From the NCBI RefSeq assembly GCF_003584135.1, contig NZ_QXFI01000021.1, forward strand, positions 1-49,977: a stretch of DNA of 49,977 bases. Direction: 5' to 3'. The translations under genes were made by a program, and so were the position numbers. Shown here piece after piece: positions 15,421 through 24,210 of this stretch (position 1 is the first letter of the stretch; every line of letters starts with the position of its first letter). The stretch is from Flagellimonas pelagia. GTDB lineage: Bacteria; Bacteroidota; Bacteroidia; Flavobacteriales; Flavobacteriaceae. The notes beneath the pieces are model-generated. The model was not told where the DNA came from and ran no database searches. It was given only the letters and a program-made list of their open reading frames with translations.

Positions 15421-15497
15421 GTCACATTTCCGCTAAATCGATGTACATTTCCGACACCTGAAATGCACAATTCCGACAGGGTATCACTTTTCCGACA
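15421..15497 (-). promoter_or_regulatory. Array of four phased direct repeats, probable activator operator
   Basis: Four copies of a sequence like ACATTTCCGACA lie at about 15424, 15446, 15467 and 15486. Their TCCG cores start at 15429, 15450, 15472 and 15491, spacings of 21, 22 and 19 bases, close to two helical turns. The array abuts the -33 element of the candidate promoter, the position expected for AraC-family activators. The AraC-domain gene next door is the obvious candidate to bind it. Confidence 0.55.
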
Positions 15498-15606
15498 TTG
15501 AACATCACCTAAACATCCCAAAAAGCACAATCACTCTTTAGTAATTTGATATAGTGTCAATTACAGTAAGCAATACATCCCCTATACATGAAGAAATTAG
15601 GATGGG

Positions 15607-17277
15607 TCATCTATATTTTTGAAGGAATGCCGTAGGGCTCAGGCCAAATTCTTTTTTGAACGACTTTGAAAAATAAGATGGATTGGAAAAGCCGGTTTGA
15701 TATGCAATCTCGGCAACATTGTCATCGCTTTGCAACATAAGCTGCTTTGCCCTGTGCAACCGTACAGAGGAAATCAATTGGATGGGCGACTTGTTGGTCA
15801 CTGCTTTCAGTTTGCGCTGTAATTGTCGCTCCCCGACCCCAATCTCTTCACAAAGCATTTCCACCCCAAAAAGTTCGTCGTCCAAATGGGACTCAATACT
15901 CTGAAGTACATTTTCCAAAAAATTACCATTCTTGGGCAGTTGGCGCGTCACTGTTAAATTATTGGGTTCTTCAGCCTTGCCTTCATCACATACCCTAAAG
16001 AGAATATGTGGCTCCCCGGTATTATTATCGAAGACGGATTTATGCTGGGCAAAGGTCAAACCTGCACCGGACAACAGGTATTTTACGGTCTGTGTGATCA
16101 ATATTTGGTTAGGGTTGGCCTGCTCCAAAATTGAACCAACAAATTCCTCGGTGTCGGGACTGATAAAATGTGCCTCATCAACGGAGCCTTCCTTAATATG
16201 GATTCCAACGGCGAGTTGGCCTCCCATTGTCTTGACCGTTTCAAAAAGGTTCATGAAACAGTTTACTGCCTTACTGGGTCCTTCAAAGGTTGAAAAAAAA
16301 GTCCTCCCATCGCATTGAATCACCTGCCCCCTATATTGTGACACGAACTGGGCAATAAGCTCTTGCTGTGTGGGTGTTGCCCTTTCCGCGGCAAAGAGAC
16401 GTGCCGCGGCTATGGTGTAGAGTTGTTGACCATAGCTTTGCTGAGGCCTGATTCTTAGGGTGAATTTTCTGATTTCATCCAACACCTCCTTGGAATTGCC
16501 CACCCAAAACAGATGGTCGCTCCCATCAAGTTCCACAAATTTGGCATCAGGTATGCGTTCGGCAATGAACCTGCCTTCATCAATTTTTACATCTATATCT
16601 TGGGCACGCTGAAGAATCAATGTCGGCACCTTTATGGAGCCCAATATATTAATTATGTCCACCTCAGTGTTCATTTTGGTGAGTACCAGAGCCGCACTTG
16701 GACTGGCACCCGATCGGAAATAGTTGGCCAACCAATCCATAAATTCCTTATCATCTTTTTTTGAAGGCGCAAGGGATTCCAGGTTCATTTCTCCGCTTCC
16801 CCAATTCTTCTCGATCATGCGATAGACTTCCTGTCGCTCTTCATATGTTGGGGCCCATGGATAGTTAGGTGCATATATTCTTTTGGCAAAAATCCCAAAG
16901 GTTATCAAGGAATGTGTCCTATTGGGATAGGTTGCTGCGAACAATGCGGAGACCGAGCCTCCTTCAGAATGTCCGAACAAAACTGCCTTTTCGGAACTGA
17001 CTGCATCCATGACCGCCCTGATGTCATCCATTCGTTCCTCCAACGTGGACAGCTCCACAATCCTATCCGAAAGCCCGGTACCTCTTTTATCAAAAAGAAT
17101 CACTCGTGATATTTTTCCCAACTCTGTCAAAAAGTCGACCAGTTCTGGGCAAGCCCACATCAAATCAATATTGGAAACCCAACCAGGGATATAAACCAAA
17201 TCGACCGGTCCCGTACCAAAAACTTGATAGGCAATGTTGATGTGGCCACTTTTTGTATACTGAGTAGCTGGCTTCAT
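15607..17277 (-). CDS. Three-domain regulator: alpha/beta hydrolase, degenerate nucleotide cyclase, AraC HTH
   Basis: 556 residues without a signal peptide. Residues 1-270 are an alpha/beta hydrolase with nucleophile elbow GHSEGG (S104), a likely acidic residue at D227 or D229 and H255 (DGSDHLFW). Residues about 283-430 align by eye with class III adenylate/guanylate cyclase domains of the hydrolase-cyclase type (CDGRTFFSTFEGPSKAV, then AVGIH, then ILITQTVKYLLSGAGL). The N-terminal metal-binding FTDI motif is replaced by LYTIAAARL, so cyclase activity is unlikely. Residues about 452-556 are a double-HTH AraC domain (EIAYQTGFSNPSYFSKSFKKEFG). I infer a cytoplasmic sensor in which hydrolysis or binding of a small ligand controls transcription, probably of the adjacent secreted repeat gene. 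Confidence 0.85.
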   Translation of the reverse strand: MKPATQYTKSGHINIAYQVFGTGPVDLVYIPGWVSNIDLMWACPELVDFLTELGKISRVILFDKRGTGLSDRIVELSTLEERMDDIRAVMDAVSSEKAVLFGHSEGGSVSALFAATYPNRTHSLITFGIFAKRIYAPNYPWAPTYEERQEVYRMIEKNWGSGEMNLESLAPSKKDDKEFMDWLANYFRSGASPSAALVLTKMNTEVDIINILGSIKVPTLILQRAQDIDVKIDEGRFIAERIPDAKFVELDGSDHLFWVGNSKEVLDEIRKFTLRIRPQQSYGQQLYTIAAARLFAAERATPTQQELIAQFVSQYRGQVIQCDGRTFFSTFEGPSKAVNCFMNLFETVKTMGGQLAVGIHIKEGSVDEAHFISPDTEEFVGSILEQANPNQILITQTVKYLLSGAGLTFAQHKSVFDNNTGEPHILFRVCDEGKAEEPNNLTVTRQLPKNGNFLENVLQSIESHLDDELFGVEMLCEEIGVGERQLQRKLKAVTNKSPIQLISSVRLHRAKQLMLQSDDNVAEIAYQTGFSNPSYFSKSFKKEFGLSPTAFLQKYR

Positions 17278-17553
17278 GATTGTGAGTGTTCTCGAATTAA
17301 TTGGTAATTAAGGCTTTATACTTGTCATTTTAGCCTCTAATCCATATAAGACGTATTACAAAAATAGTAACAGTTTTTATTAATGGGCCAAGAATGGACA
17401 TCATAATACCTCTTAAATGGTAAAGTGACCGAATATAAATACATAAGGGAATGCCCTAAAAATGCCCCCACTTAATTTAGAATCCCTTAAAAATTCACAA
17501 TTATGAGTCAATTTAGGTTTAGATCTGTGTTTTTTTAATAAGTTTGTTGGTGC

Positions 17554-17871
17554 ATGAAACAAAATCGTTACAGAAATAGTATCTCATACATACTTCTTGC
17601 CCTTTTTCTGGCAACGAAACTTGTTGGTCTTCATGTTATTACCCACAGCCATGACAAAGACTACCTAGATCACTGTGCCATTTGTCACAATATCGCTTCC
17701 GATAGTCATGCACCTGTTGTTTTTGTTGGTACTGATGAATTCATATTACACGAAGTAGAGTTTGTTCCTCAAAAGGAGGTCAGCAATGCTTATGATTTTC
17801 AGATTTCTTCCAACCCAATCCCTAGCCTTCTCTTTTCAAGGCCACCCCCTTCCATCCTTTCCTTAGGATAG
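17554..17871 (+). CDS. Small membrane-associated His/Cys-rich protein
   Basis: 105 residues. Residues about 11-28 form one hydrophobic segment (signal peptide or anchor: YILLALFLATKLVGLHV). A likely metal-binding stretch follows: THSHDKDYLDHCAICHN with a further SDSHAP, giving five His and two Cys within about 25 residues. I do not recognise the family. It is the first gene of a set with a TonB-dependent receptor 54 bases downstream and a lipoprotein, so a role in metal (for example zinc or copper) capture is a reasonable inference but unproven. Its TAAGTTTG at 17539-17546 resembles a -7 box but lies too close to the ATG for confidence. Confidence 0.6.
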   Translation: MKQNRYRNSISYILLALFLATKLVGLHVITHSHDKDYLDHCAICHNIASDSHAPVVFVGTDEFILHEVEFVPQKEVSNAYDFQISSNPIPSLLFSRPPPSILSLG

Positions 17872-17925
17872 TTACACACTTTTTTCACTCACTCTCCCCA
17901 TAAAAGGGAGAAAACTTAGCATTAA

Positions 17926-20331
17926 ATGCATATTAAAACACTGATTTCAGCTGTTTTATGTGTTTTCGTATCATATTGTTCCACGGCTCAAGATTGCACC
18001 TATACCTTGCATGGAACCATTAACGATTACCATAACAAAACAGCTCTGTCTGGAGCTACTGTCATTATTGCAGGAAGTAGACTATCAACCATTTCCGACG
18101 TGGATGGCACTTATAAGATTCAAGGCCTCTGTAAGGGTAATATAGAATTGGAGGTATCCCATCCTGAATGTACCTCACTAATAATCCCCCTTCAAATAGA
18201 CGGGGACACTGTATTTGACATAAAACTGGAACATCATCTGGAAGAGTTGGATGAGGTTAAGGTTGTGGGAAGCATTATACAGGATAAGACGAACTCGGCC
18301 CAGGAAAAAACTTTAAAACTCAACACCTTGGAATCCTTTAGCGTAGGCAACTTAGGCGATGCCTTGAAGGAACTCAGTGGTGTCTCTTCCCTCAATACTG
18401 GGGCAAACATAGTAAAGCCTGCCATTCATGGCTTGAATGGTAGTCGGGTGCTGATCTTAAATGACGGTGTCCGAATGCAGGATATGGAATGGGGAGCCGA
18501 ACATGCCCCGAACATCGATATCAATTCTGCAGGGTCCATTTCGGTCATCAAAGGAGCATCGGCATTGCAATATGGAGGTGATGCCATTGGTGGCACCATT
18601 GTAATGGAACAAGAAAAAATTCCCATGAAAGATACCCTTTATGGCAAGACCTTGCTCAACGGGGTTTCCAATGGAAGGGGTGGAAATGTTGTTTCTGAAT
18701 TGACCAAGGCCTATAAAAGCGGTTGGTTTGTTAAAGGACAAGGGGCTTACAAACGAATGGGGGATCATGAGGCCCCGGACTATGTGCTGTCAAATACCGG
18801 GGTAAAGGAATTAGCTGCCTCACTCCAGTTCGGGAAACACCAATTTACATGGGGATGGGATGCCAGATACTCCTATTTCAACACGGAAATCGCCATTCTC
18901 CGTTCCTCCCATATAGGAAATGTGGACGATTTGATTCGAAGCATCAACAGTGGTGAACCCTTGATCATCAACCCGTTCACCTATGATCTTCAAAACCCTA
19001 GACAGAAGGTCACACACCATTTGGGCAAACTTAAATTTTATAAGCGTTTTGAAGGTGTTGGAAAGTGGAATTTACAATACGATTTCCAGAGCAACCGAAG
19101 GTTTGAGTATGACATACGGCGTGGTGATCGGGACAATACACCCTCAATTGACCTTGAACTGACCACACATACCCTTTCCACTGATTTTTTGTGGGATGCC
19201 AACAACAAATGGCAACTTCATGCGGGAGTATTAGGGAGGTACCAAGACAATTTTGCAAACCCTGACACCGGTGTACGTCGTCTCATCCCAGACTATCAGA
19301 AATTCGATATTGGAAGTTTTCTCATCGGTCAATATAGGGTCAACGATCGATTGTTGCTGGATTCGGGAATACGTTATGATTTCAGCAAGATAGATGCCAA
19401 AAAATACTACAGGACCTCTCGTTGGGAAGAACGCGGGTACGATGATGAATATCAGGATCTTGTCGTTGAGGATCTGGGCACTCAGCTTTTGGTGAACCCC
19501 GTATTTGACTACCACAACATTTCCACTACGGTTGGAGGAAAATATAGATTCAAGGATTATTCCGAGCTTAAGATCAACTATGCTCTTGCACAAAGGGCAC
19601 CCAACCCATCGGAGCTGTTCAGTGATGGCCTTCATCACTCCGCTTCCCGTATTGAACTGGGAGATCTTCGGATCAAAAGTGAAACATCGCACAAGATTGC
19701 CGCATCATATGAGAAGGATTTCAAAAAGTGGGGATTCATTCTTGAGCCTTTTGCCAATTGGATCCAAGATTTTATCCTTTTGGAGCCGACTGGAGTGGAA
19801 TATACCATCCGCGGGGCGTTTCCTGTTTGGGAATATCGTCAGACCGATGCCCGTTTATTGGGTGTGGATCTTTCCGCTTCGGCAAATTGGACCGACCATT
19901 GGAAAACGGACCACAAATTTTCTTTGGTAAAAGGTAAGGATTTAGATAATGATGGTGCATTGATCAATATCCCAGCAGCCAATTTTAGGAACAAGTTGAT
20001 TTTTTCCATGCCCCAATGGAACAACTTTGAAGCTTCCTTGGAAAGCCAATATGTGTTCCGTCAAAATGAGGCCCCTGACAATATCATGGTTTACTCACCA
20101 GAACAGCAACAGGATGTTCTACTCGAAATCAACACTCCTCCAGATGCCTACCATTTGCTTGCATTTGGGTCAAAGATGGAGTTTCCGTTCAAAAACAGGA
20201 CGAAATTGACAACTTCTTTAACCGTGAACAACCTTTTGAATACGAACTATAGGGATTACCTAAACCGGCAACGTTTCTTCGCCAACGATCTGGGAAGAAA
20301 CATCATTTTACAACTTAAGTTTAACTATTAA
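17926..20331 (+). CDS. TonB-dependent outer membrane receptor
   Basis: 801 residues. A signal peptide ends near STAQD. Residues about 25-110 are a CarboxypepD_reg-like domain (LSGATVIIAGSRLSTISDVDGTYKI), about 120-235 are the plug (DALKELSGVSSLN, AIHGLNGSRVLILNDGVRM, GASALQYGGDAIGG), and the remainder is a 22-strand-type barrel ending in the expected aromatic residue (LQLKFNY). The receptor imports a substrate using the TonB/ExbBD proton-motive machinery; no SusD partner follows, so glycan import is unlikely. Its neighbours, a His/Cys-rich protein upstream and an acidic lipoprotein 14 bases downstream, point to a metal or metal chelate. Substrate is not determinable from sequence. Confidence 0.93.
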   Translation: MHIKTLISAVLCVFVSYCSTAQDCTYTLHGTINDYHNKTALSGATVIIAGSRLSTISDVDGTYKIQGLCKGNIELEVSHPECTSLIIPLQIDGDTVFDIKLEHHLEELDEVKVVGSIIQDKTNSAQEKTLKLNTLESFSVGNLGDALKELSGVSSLNTGANIVKPAIHGLNGSRVLILNDGVRMQDMEWGAEHAPNIDINSAGSISVIKGASALQYGGDAIGGTIVMEQEKIPMKDTLYGKTLLNGVSNGRGGNVVSELTKAYKSGWFVKGQGAYKRMGDHEAPDYVLSNTGVKELAASLQFGKHQFTWGWDARYSYFNTEIAILRSSHIGNVDDLIRSINSGEPLIINPFTYDLQNPRQKVTHHLGKLKFYKRFEGVGKWNLQYDFQSNRRFEYDIRRGDRDNTPSIDLELTTHTLSTDFLWDANNKWQLHAGVLGRYQDNFANPDTGVRRLIPDYQKFDIGSFLIGQYRVNDRLLLDSGIRYDFSKIDAKKYYRTSRWEERGYDDEYQDLVVEDLGTQLLVNPVFDYHNISTTVGGKYRFKDYSELKINYALAQRAPNPSELFSDGLHHSASRIELGDLRIKSETSHKIAASYEKDFKKWGFILEPFANWIQDFILLEPTGVEYTIRGAFPVWEYRQTDARLLGVDLSASANWTDHWKTDHKFSLVKGKDLDNDGALINIPAANFRNKLIFSMPQWNNFEASLESQYVFRQNEAPDNIMVYSPEQQQDVLLEINTPPDAYHLLAFGSKMEFPFKNRTKLTTSLTVNNLLNTNYRDYLNRQRFFANDLGRNIILQLKFNY

Positions 20332-20345
20332 TTACATTTCAAATT

Positions 20346-20900
20346 ATGAAGACGATCAAAATCCTATCACTATTAATGTTTGTAGCAGTAACGTTTACTG
20401 CATGTTCAGACGATGACGAAACCCCAGAAGAAATCAACGAGGAAGAGACCATCACAACCATGACGGTAACCTTGGTTCCAGATGGTGGTGGTGCAACCAT
20501 TATCCTACAGTCCCAAGATTTGGATGGGGACGGCCCAAATGCCCCTGATGTAACAGTTTCTGGGAACTTGGCAGCCAATACTGCCTATTCAGGTTCCGTG
20601 GTTTTGTTGAACGAAACCGAAACTCCGGCTGAAAACATTACCGAAGAGGTTGAAGAGGAAAGTGATGAGCACCAGTTCTTTTACGTTACCACGGGAAGTA
20701 TCGCAAGTGTAACTTATGACGATACGGATGCGGATGGAAACCCAGTAGGATTGGAATTTACCTTGACCACCGCTGACGCTGGAAGCGCAACTATGGCCGT
20801 TACACTCCGCCATCAACCTAAAAAACCCAATGACGGTACCTTGGCCGATGCGGGCGGCGAAACCGACATTACGCAGACGTTTAATCTCACCGTAGAGTAA
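20346..20900 (+). CDS. Acidic lipoprotein downstream of the TonB receptor
   Basis: 184 residues. The lipobox is TFTAC with lipidated Cys20, followed by SDDDETPEEINEEE. The mature chain is strongly acidic and beta-rich, with repeated Asp/Glu clusters (DLDGDGPNAPD, EEVEEESDEHQFF, DDTDADGNP) that could bind divalent cations. Homologs of this layout commonly accompany this kind of TonB receptor in Flavobacteriia, but I do not know a demonstrated function. The 14-base gap implies cotranscription with the receptor, which suggests a surface lipoprotein assisting capture of the same substrate. Confidence 0.7.
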   Translation: MKTIKILSLLMFVAVTFTACSDDDETPEEINEEETITTMTVTLVPDGGGATIILQSQDLDGDGPNAPDVTVSGNLAANTAYSGSVVLLNETETPAENITEEVEEESDEHQFFYVTTGSIASVTYDDTDADGNPVGLEFTLTTADAGSATMAVTLRHQPKKPNDGTLADAGGETDITQTFNLTVE

Positions 20901-20934
20901 AAAATCAAACTTGTTTCATTGTGATAGATTGGGG

Positions 20935-20954
20935 GCAGGAGACCCTCCTGTTCC
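20935..20954 (+). other. Hairpin after the TonB-receptor lipoprotein gene
   Basis: CAGGAG / CTCCTG with a 3-base loop (20937-20951), extendable by flanking G and C runs. It is followed only by a mixed pyrimidine tract, so it may be a weak terminator or 3' stability element. Confidence 0.4.
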
Positions 20955-21089
20955 CTTTCTTTCCATACAAAAGAGTGTGGTAGTATCTACATCAATTGCC
21001 ATGGATGGTCATTTCATCATTTCAATTTCTTTTAACATCCAAATTGTAGTTTTAAACCCTAAGCAATCAAATGAGGTTTACTGCCAACA

Positions 21090-21123
21090 AAAAAGAGGCC
21101 ACGAAAATATCGGACCTCTTTTT
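21090..21123. terminator. Bidirectional terminator between convergent genes
   Basis: Stem AAAAAGAGGCC / GGACCTCTTTTT with one bulged base, 20 bases from the nrdA stop. A on one side and T on the other suit termination from both the lipoprotein (plus) and nrdBA (minus) directions. Confidence 0.8.
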
Positions 21124-21142
21124 GGGTTTAGGCTGTAGTTAG

Positions 21143-22933
21143 TTACGCTTCGCAACTGGTGCATTCCTTCTTCTGCTTGAACTTCTGAGCCGCGTTCATA
21201 CTATGTTGGTAGTAGAGCGACTTTAATCCAAGCTTCCATGCTGTTACATGGATCTTGTTGATTTCCTTGGTCGGCATTTCTGGGTGTACGATGATGTTCA
21301 CCGATTGTCCCTGATCAATATGGTTCTGTCTGTTGGCTGCTTGGTAGATGATATCCAACTGATCCAATTCGGAATAAGTTTTGAACACGGCTTTCTCCTC
21401 TTCTGTCAAGAAATCGAGATGCTGTACCGAACCGTCCATATCGCGGATGCTTTTCCAAACCTCATTGGTATTCTGTCCCTTTTCTTCCAACAAGTCCATC
21501 AAATATGGGTTTTTGATGGTCACCTTGATCTTGGCGATATCCTTCACATAGCAATTGGACCAAATCGGCTCGATACCTTGGGAAACCTGGCCCAAGATAA
21601 AAGCTGAGGAAGTGGTTGGGGCAATGGCGTTCAAGGTTGCATTTCTTCTACCATACCCTTTCAATACTTCGGGTTCACCAAAACGTTCGGCCAACTCACC
21701 AGAAGCTTTATAGGAACGTTCTTTGATGGTCCTGAAAATTTCACTGTTAAGGTTATAGGCATCCTGACTATCAAAAGCCAAACGTTTGGATTGTAACAAA
21801 GAGTGCCAGCCCAATACACCCAATCCCAAAGCACGGTTTTCCTTGGCAAAGTTGTAGGCCCTTTCCATGAACAAGAAGGTTTGGCGGTCATCCCTATCAG
21901 AAGAATCTCGATACGCTTCCAGCTTTTCAACAAATTCGGTGATTACGGCATCCAAGAAATATACCATGGTCTCCACGGCATCCGTGTTTTTCCATTTGTC
22001 ATAATGCAACACATTGATACTGGACAACACGCATACAAAGGACCAGTTATCGTTGGATGGCAACATGATTTCGGTACAAAGGTTACTGGCATGGATCCTG
22101 TGGTCCTTGTCCTTATACACGTCTACTGCGCCATTGTTGGCATTATCCGAGAAGAAGACATAGGGATACCCCATCTCTCCCCTTCGCTGCAAAACCTTGG
22201 CCCAAACGGTCCTTTTGTCCACATCGCCCGCAATCATTTCCTCCATCCATTGGTTGGTTACGGTAACGCCGTGGGTCAATTGTTGAATGGGGTTCCCTTC
22301 GGTACCGATTTCCAAGAACTCCAAGATGTCCTTATGATCAATGGGCAAGTATGGGGAAAATCGGCCGCGACGTACCGAACCTTGGCTTACCACATCTACC
22401 ATGGATTCGAACAATTGCATAATGTGCACTGCACCGGAAGCCTGACCATTGTTCTTTACAGGTGCACCTCTATGACGGATTTTCCCAAAATACCCGGAGG
22501 TTCCACCACCCAACTTGGACATCATCCCTACCTCGGATTGGGTATACAGGATGTTCCCCATATCGTCATCAATATGGGAGCCAAAACAACTGATGGGCAA
22601 ACCACGTCTTTTCCCAAAGTTGGACCATACAGGCGATGCCAAGGAAAAATATCCTTCGGACATATAGTTGTAGAACTTATCGGAATAGCCAGGCATCTGC
22701 AATATCTGCTCGGCACGATTCCCAATTTCACGAATACGTTGCTCGGGTGTCACTCCTTCGGTCAGATAGCCTGATGCCAAAAACTGGCGGCTATATTCGT
22801 TCAACCATTCAAATCCGCCTTGCTCTTCCTTTGCCTTTATTTTTGCCAAAGCATCCTTTCTGGCATTGATAAGATCTTGGGTCTTGTCTATTTTTTGGTC
22901 AGTAATGTGGGGTACGTTTGTTTTGTTCTCCAT
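21143..22933 (-). CDS. nrdA: Ribonucleoside-diphosphate reductase large (alpha) subunit, no ATP-cone
   Basis: 596 residues, shorter than the classic 760-residue NrdA because the N-terminal ATP-cone is absent. Active-site residues are present: C116 (PISCFGSH), N284/C286/E288 (SNLCTEIMLPSN) and C301 (FVCVLSS). The redox-active C-terminal pair is C591-x-x-C594 (ECTSCE). It reduces ribonucleoside diphosphates to deoxy forms using the tyrosyl radical of NrdB. It starts 2 bases after the nrdB stop, so translation is probably coupled. Loss of the cone from alpha and its presence on beta is a recognised arrangement in flavobacteria such as Leeuwenhoekiella blandensis. Confidence 0.95.
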   Translation of the reverse strand: MENKTNVPHITDQKIDKTQDLINARKDALAKIKAKEEQGGFEWLNEYSRQFLASGYLTEGVTPEQRIREIGNRAEQILQMPGYSDKFYNYMSEGYFSLASPVWSNFGKRRGLPISCFGSHIDDDMGNILYTQSEVGMMSKLGGGTSGYFGKIRHRGAPVKNNGQASGAVHIMQLFESMVDVVSQGSVRRGRFSPYLPIDHKDILEFLEIGTEGNPIQQLTHGVTVTNQWMEEMIAGDVDKRTVWAKVLQRRGEMGYPYVFFSDNANNGAVDVYKDKDHRIHASNLCTEIMLPSNDNWSFVCVLSSINVLHYDKWKNTDAVETMVYFLDAVITEFVEKLEAYRDSSDRDDRQTFLFMERAYNFAKENRALGLGVLGWHSLLQSKRLAFDSQDAYNLNSEIFRTIKERSYKASGELAERFGEPEVLKGYGRRNATLNAIAPTTSSAFILGQVSQGIEPIWSNCYVKDIAKIKVTIKNPYLMDLLEEKGQNTNEVWKSIRDMDGSVQHLDFLTEEEKAVFKTYSELDQLDIIYQAANRQNHIDQGQSVNIIVHPEMPTKEINKIHVTAWKLGLKSLYYQHSMNAAQKFKQKKECTSCEA

Positions 22934-22935
22934 AA

Positions 22936-24210
22936 TTAAAAAAGGTCGTCGCTGGTTATACTTTGTGTTCTCTTGCTATAGTTGATAGATCTTTTTACAA
23001 AAAAGTCTCCGTGTTTAGTTCCAATGATCTCGTCATCGAACCATTCGGTCTGGGCCAATACTTTTTGATCGATTTCGAATATTTTTGGAATACCGATGCT
23101 TTCCAATGAATTGTTGAAGCGGTTCTTGATGAATTCGTTCACCACTGCCTTGGGCAGAAAATCCAATTCCCCTTCCTCAAAGATCCAATCCACAATCTTG
23201 CTCTCGGCCTCAAAAGCGTTTTCACAGATTTCTTGGATCATGCTGTTATATTCCGCATCAAACCACTCTGGGCGTTCTTTTTTGATGATGTTGATGACAT
23301 CGATACCAAAATCGCCGTGGATCTGTTCCTCTTTGGAGGTAGCCTCCACCACATTGGAGATTCCTTTCAGTACATTTTTGTGCTTGTTGAAAGCCATGAT
23401 GATCAGAAACTGGGAGAACAGGGAAACGTGCTCTATAAATAATGAAAAGAGCAAAATGGATTCCGCATATTCCTGGTTGTTCTCGCTTTTGGCATTTTTA
23501 AGGGCAGTCTCCAAATACTGCACCCTTTTCATAATCACCGGCTTTTTCTTCAGGTTTTCGAATTCCTGGTTCAATCCCAAGATTTCCAAAAGATGGGAAT
23601 AGGCATCATGGTGCCTTACCTCACTTTCCGCGAAAGTGGCCCCAACGGAACCGATTTCCGGCTTTGGCAAACGGTGGTAAATATCGCCCCAGAAGGATTT
23701 TACGGCCACCTCAATCTGAGAGATGGCCAACATGGTATTCTTGATTGCACTACGCTCCACATCTGTCAACCCAGATTTAAAATCCTGGATATCGCTGGTG
23801 AAATTGAACTCGGTATGGATCCAATACGAGTGGCGAATAGCGGGTACGTATTCGTACAATTGTGGGTACTCATAAGGCTTAAGGTTGATGCGCTTTTCAA
23901 AAATATCGGTCTCGCGCATTTGGGCCCTTTTGTTCCTATAAATGATGTACGCCTTGGCCACATCGTGGAACTCACTGTTCATGAGTTCGTTCTCCACCAC
24001 ATCCTGTACCTCTTCCACGGTCGGCACATAGTGCTCGTCCAAATTTTTTCTTTCCAATAATGTCTTTTCAACATTGCCGGCAATGTGCTGCGCATCGTTG
24101 ATCTGGCCATGGTCAACAGCCGTCATGGCCTTCAGGATGGCATTCGTAATCTTGTGTAAATCAAAAGTCTGTGTACTAAAATCCCTTTTAGTGATATGAG
24201 AAATTTGCAT
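22936..24210 (-). CDS. nrdB: Ribonucleotide reductase small (beta) subunit with N-terminal ATP-cone
   Basis: 424 residues. Residues about 1-95 form an ATP-cone (ITKRDFSTQTFDLHKITNAI, then VEEVQDVVENELM), normally found on NrdA. The ferritin-like radical domain follows, with likely metal ligands E167, E197, H200 (SEVRHHDAY), E260 (FIEH), E295 and H298 (EEQIH) and the radical tyrosine Y204, so it belongs to the tyrosyl-radical class I enzymes. In the characterised L. blandensis enzyme the cone on NrdB binds dATP and drives inactive beta oligomers; the same on/off switch is expected here. It precedes nrdA. DnaA-box-like 9-mers lie in its upstream region. Confidence 0.95.
   Translation of the reverse strand: MQISHITKRDFSTQTFDLHKITNAILKAMTAVDHGQINDAQHIAGNVEKTLLERKNLDEHYVPTVEEVQDVVENELMNSEFHDVAKAYIIYRNKRAQMRETDIFEKRINLKPYEYPQLYEYVPAIRHSYWIHTEFNFTSDIQDFKSGLTDVERSAIKNTMLAISQIEVAVKSFWGDIYHRLPKPEIGSVGATFAESEVRHHDAYSHLLEILGLNQEFENLKKKPVIMKRVQYLETALKNAKSENNQEYAESILLFSLFIEHVSLFSQFLIIMAFNKHKNVLKGISNVVEATSKEEQIHGDFGIDVINIIKKERPEWFDAEYNSMIQEICENAFEAESKIVDWIFEEGELDFLPKAVVNEFIKNRFNNSLESIGIPKIFEIDQKVLAQTEWFDDEIIGTKHGDFFVKRSINYSKRTQSITSDDLF

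Noticed and set aside
21803..22774. 323-codon plus-strand frame opposite nrdA
   Set aside because: nrdA on the other strand is unequivocal with all catalytic cysteines; the antisense frame has no recognisable domain.
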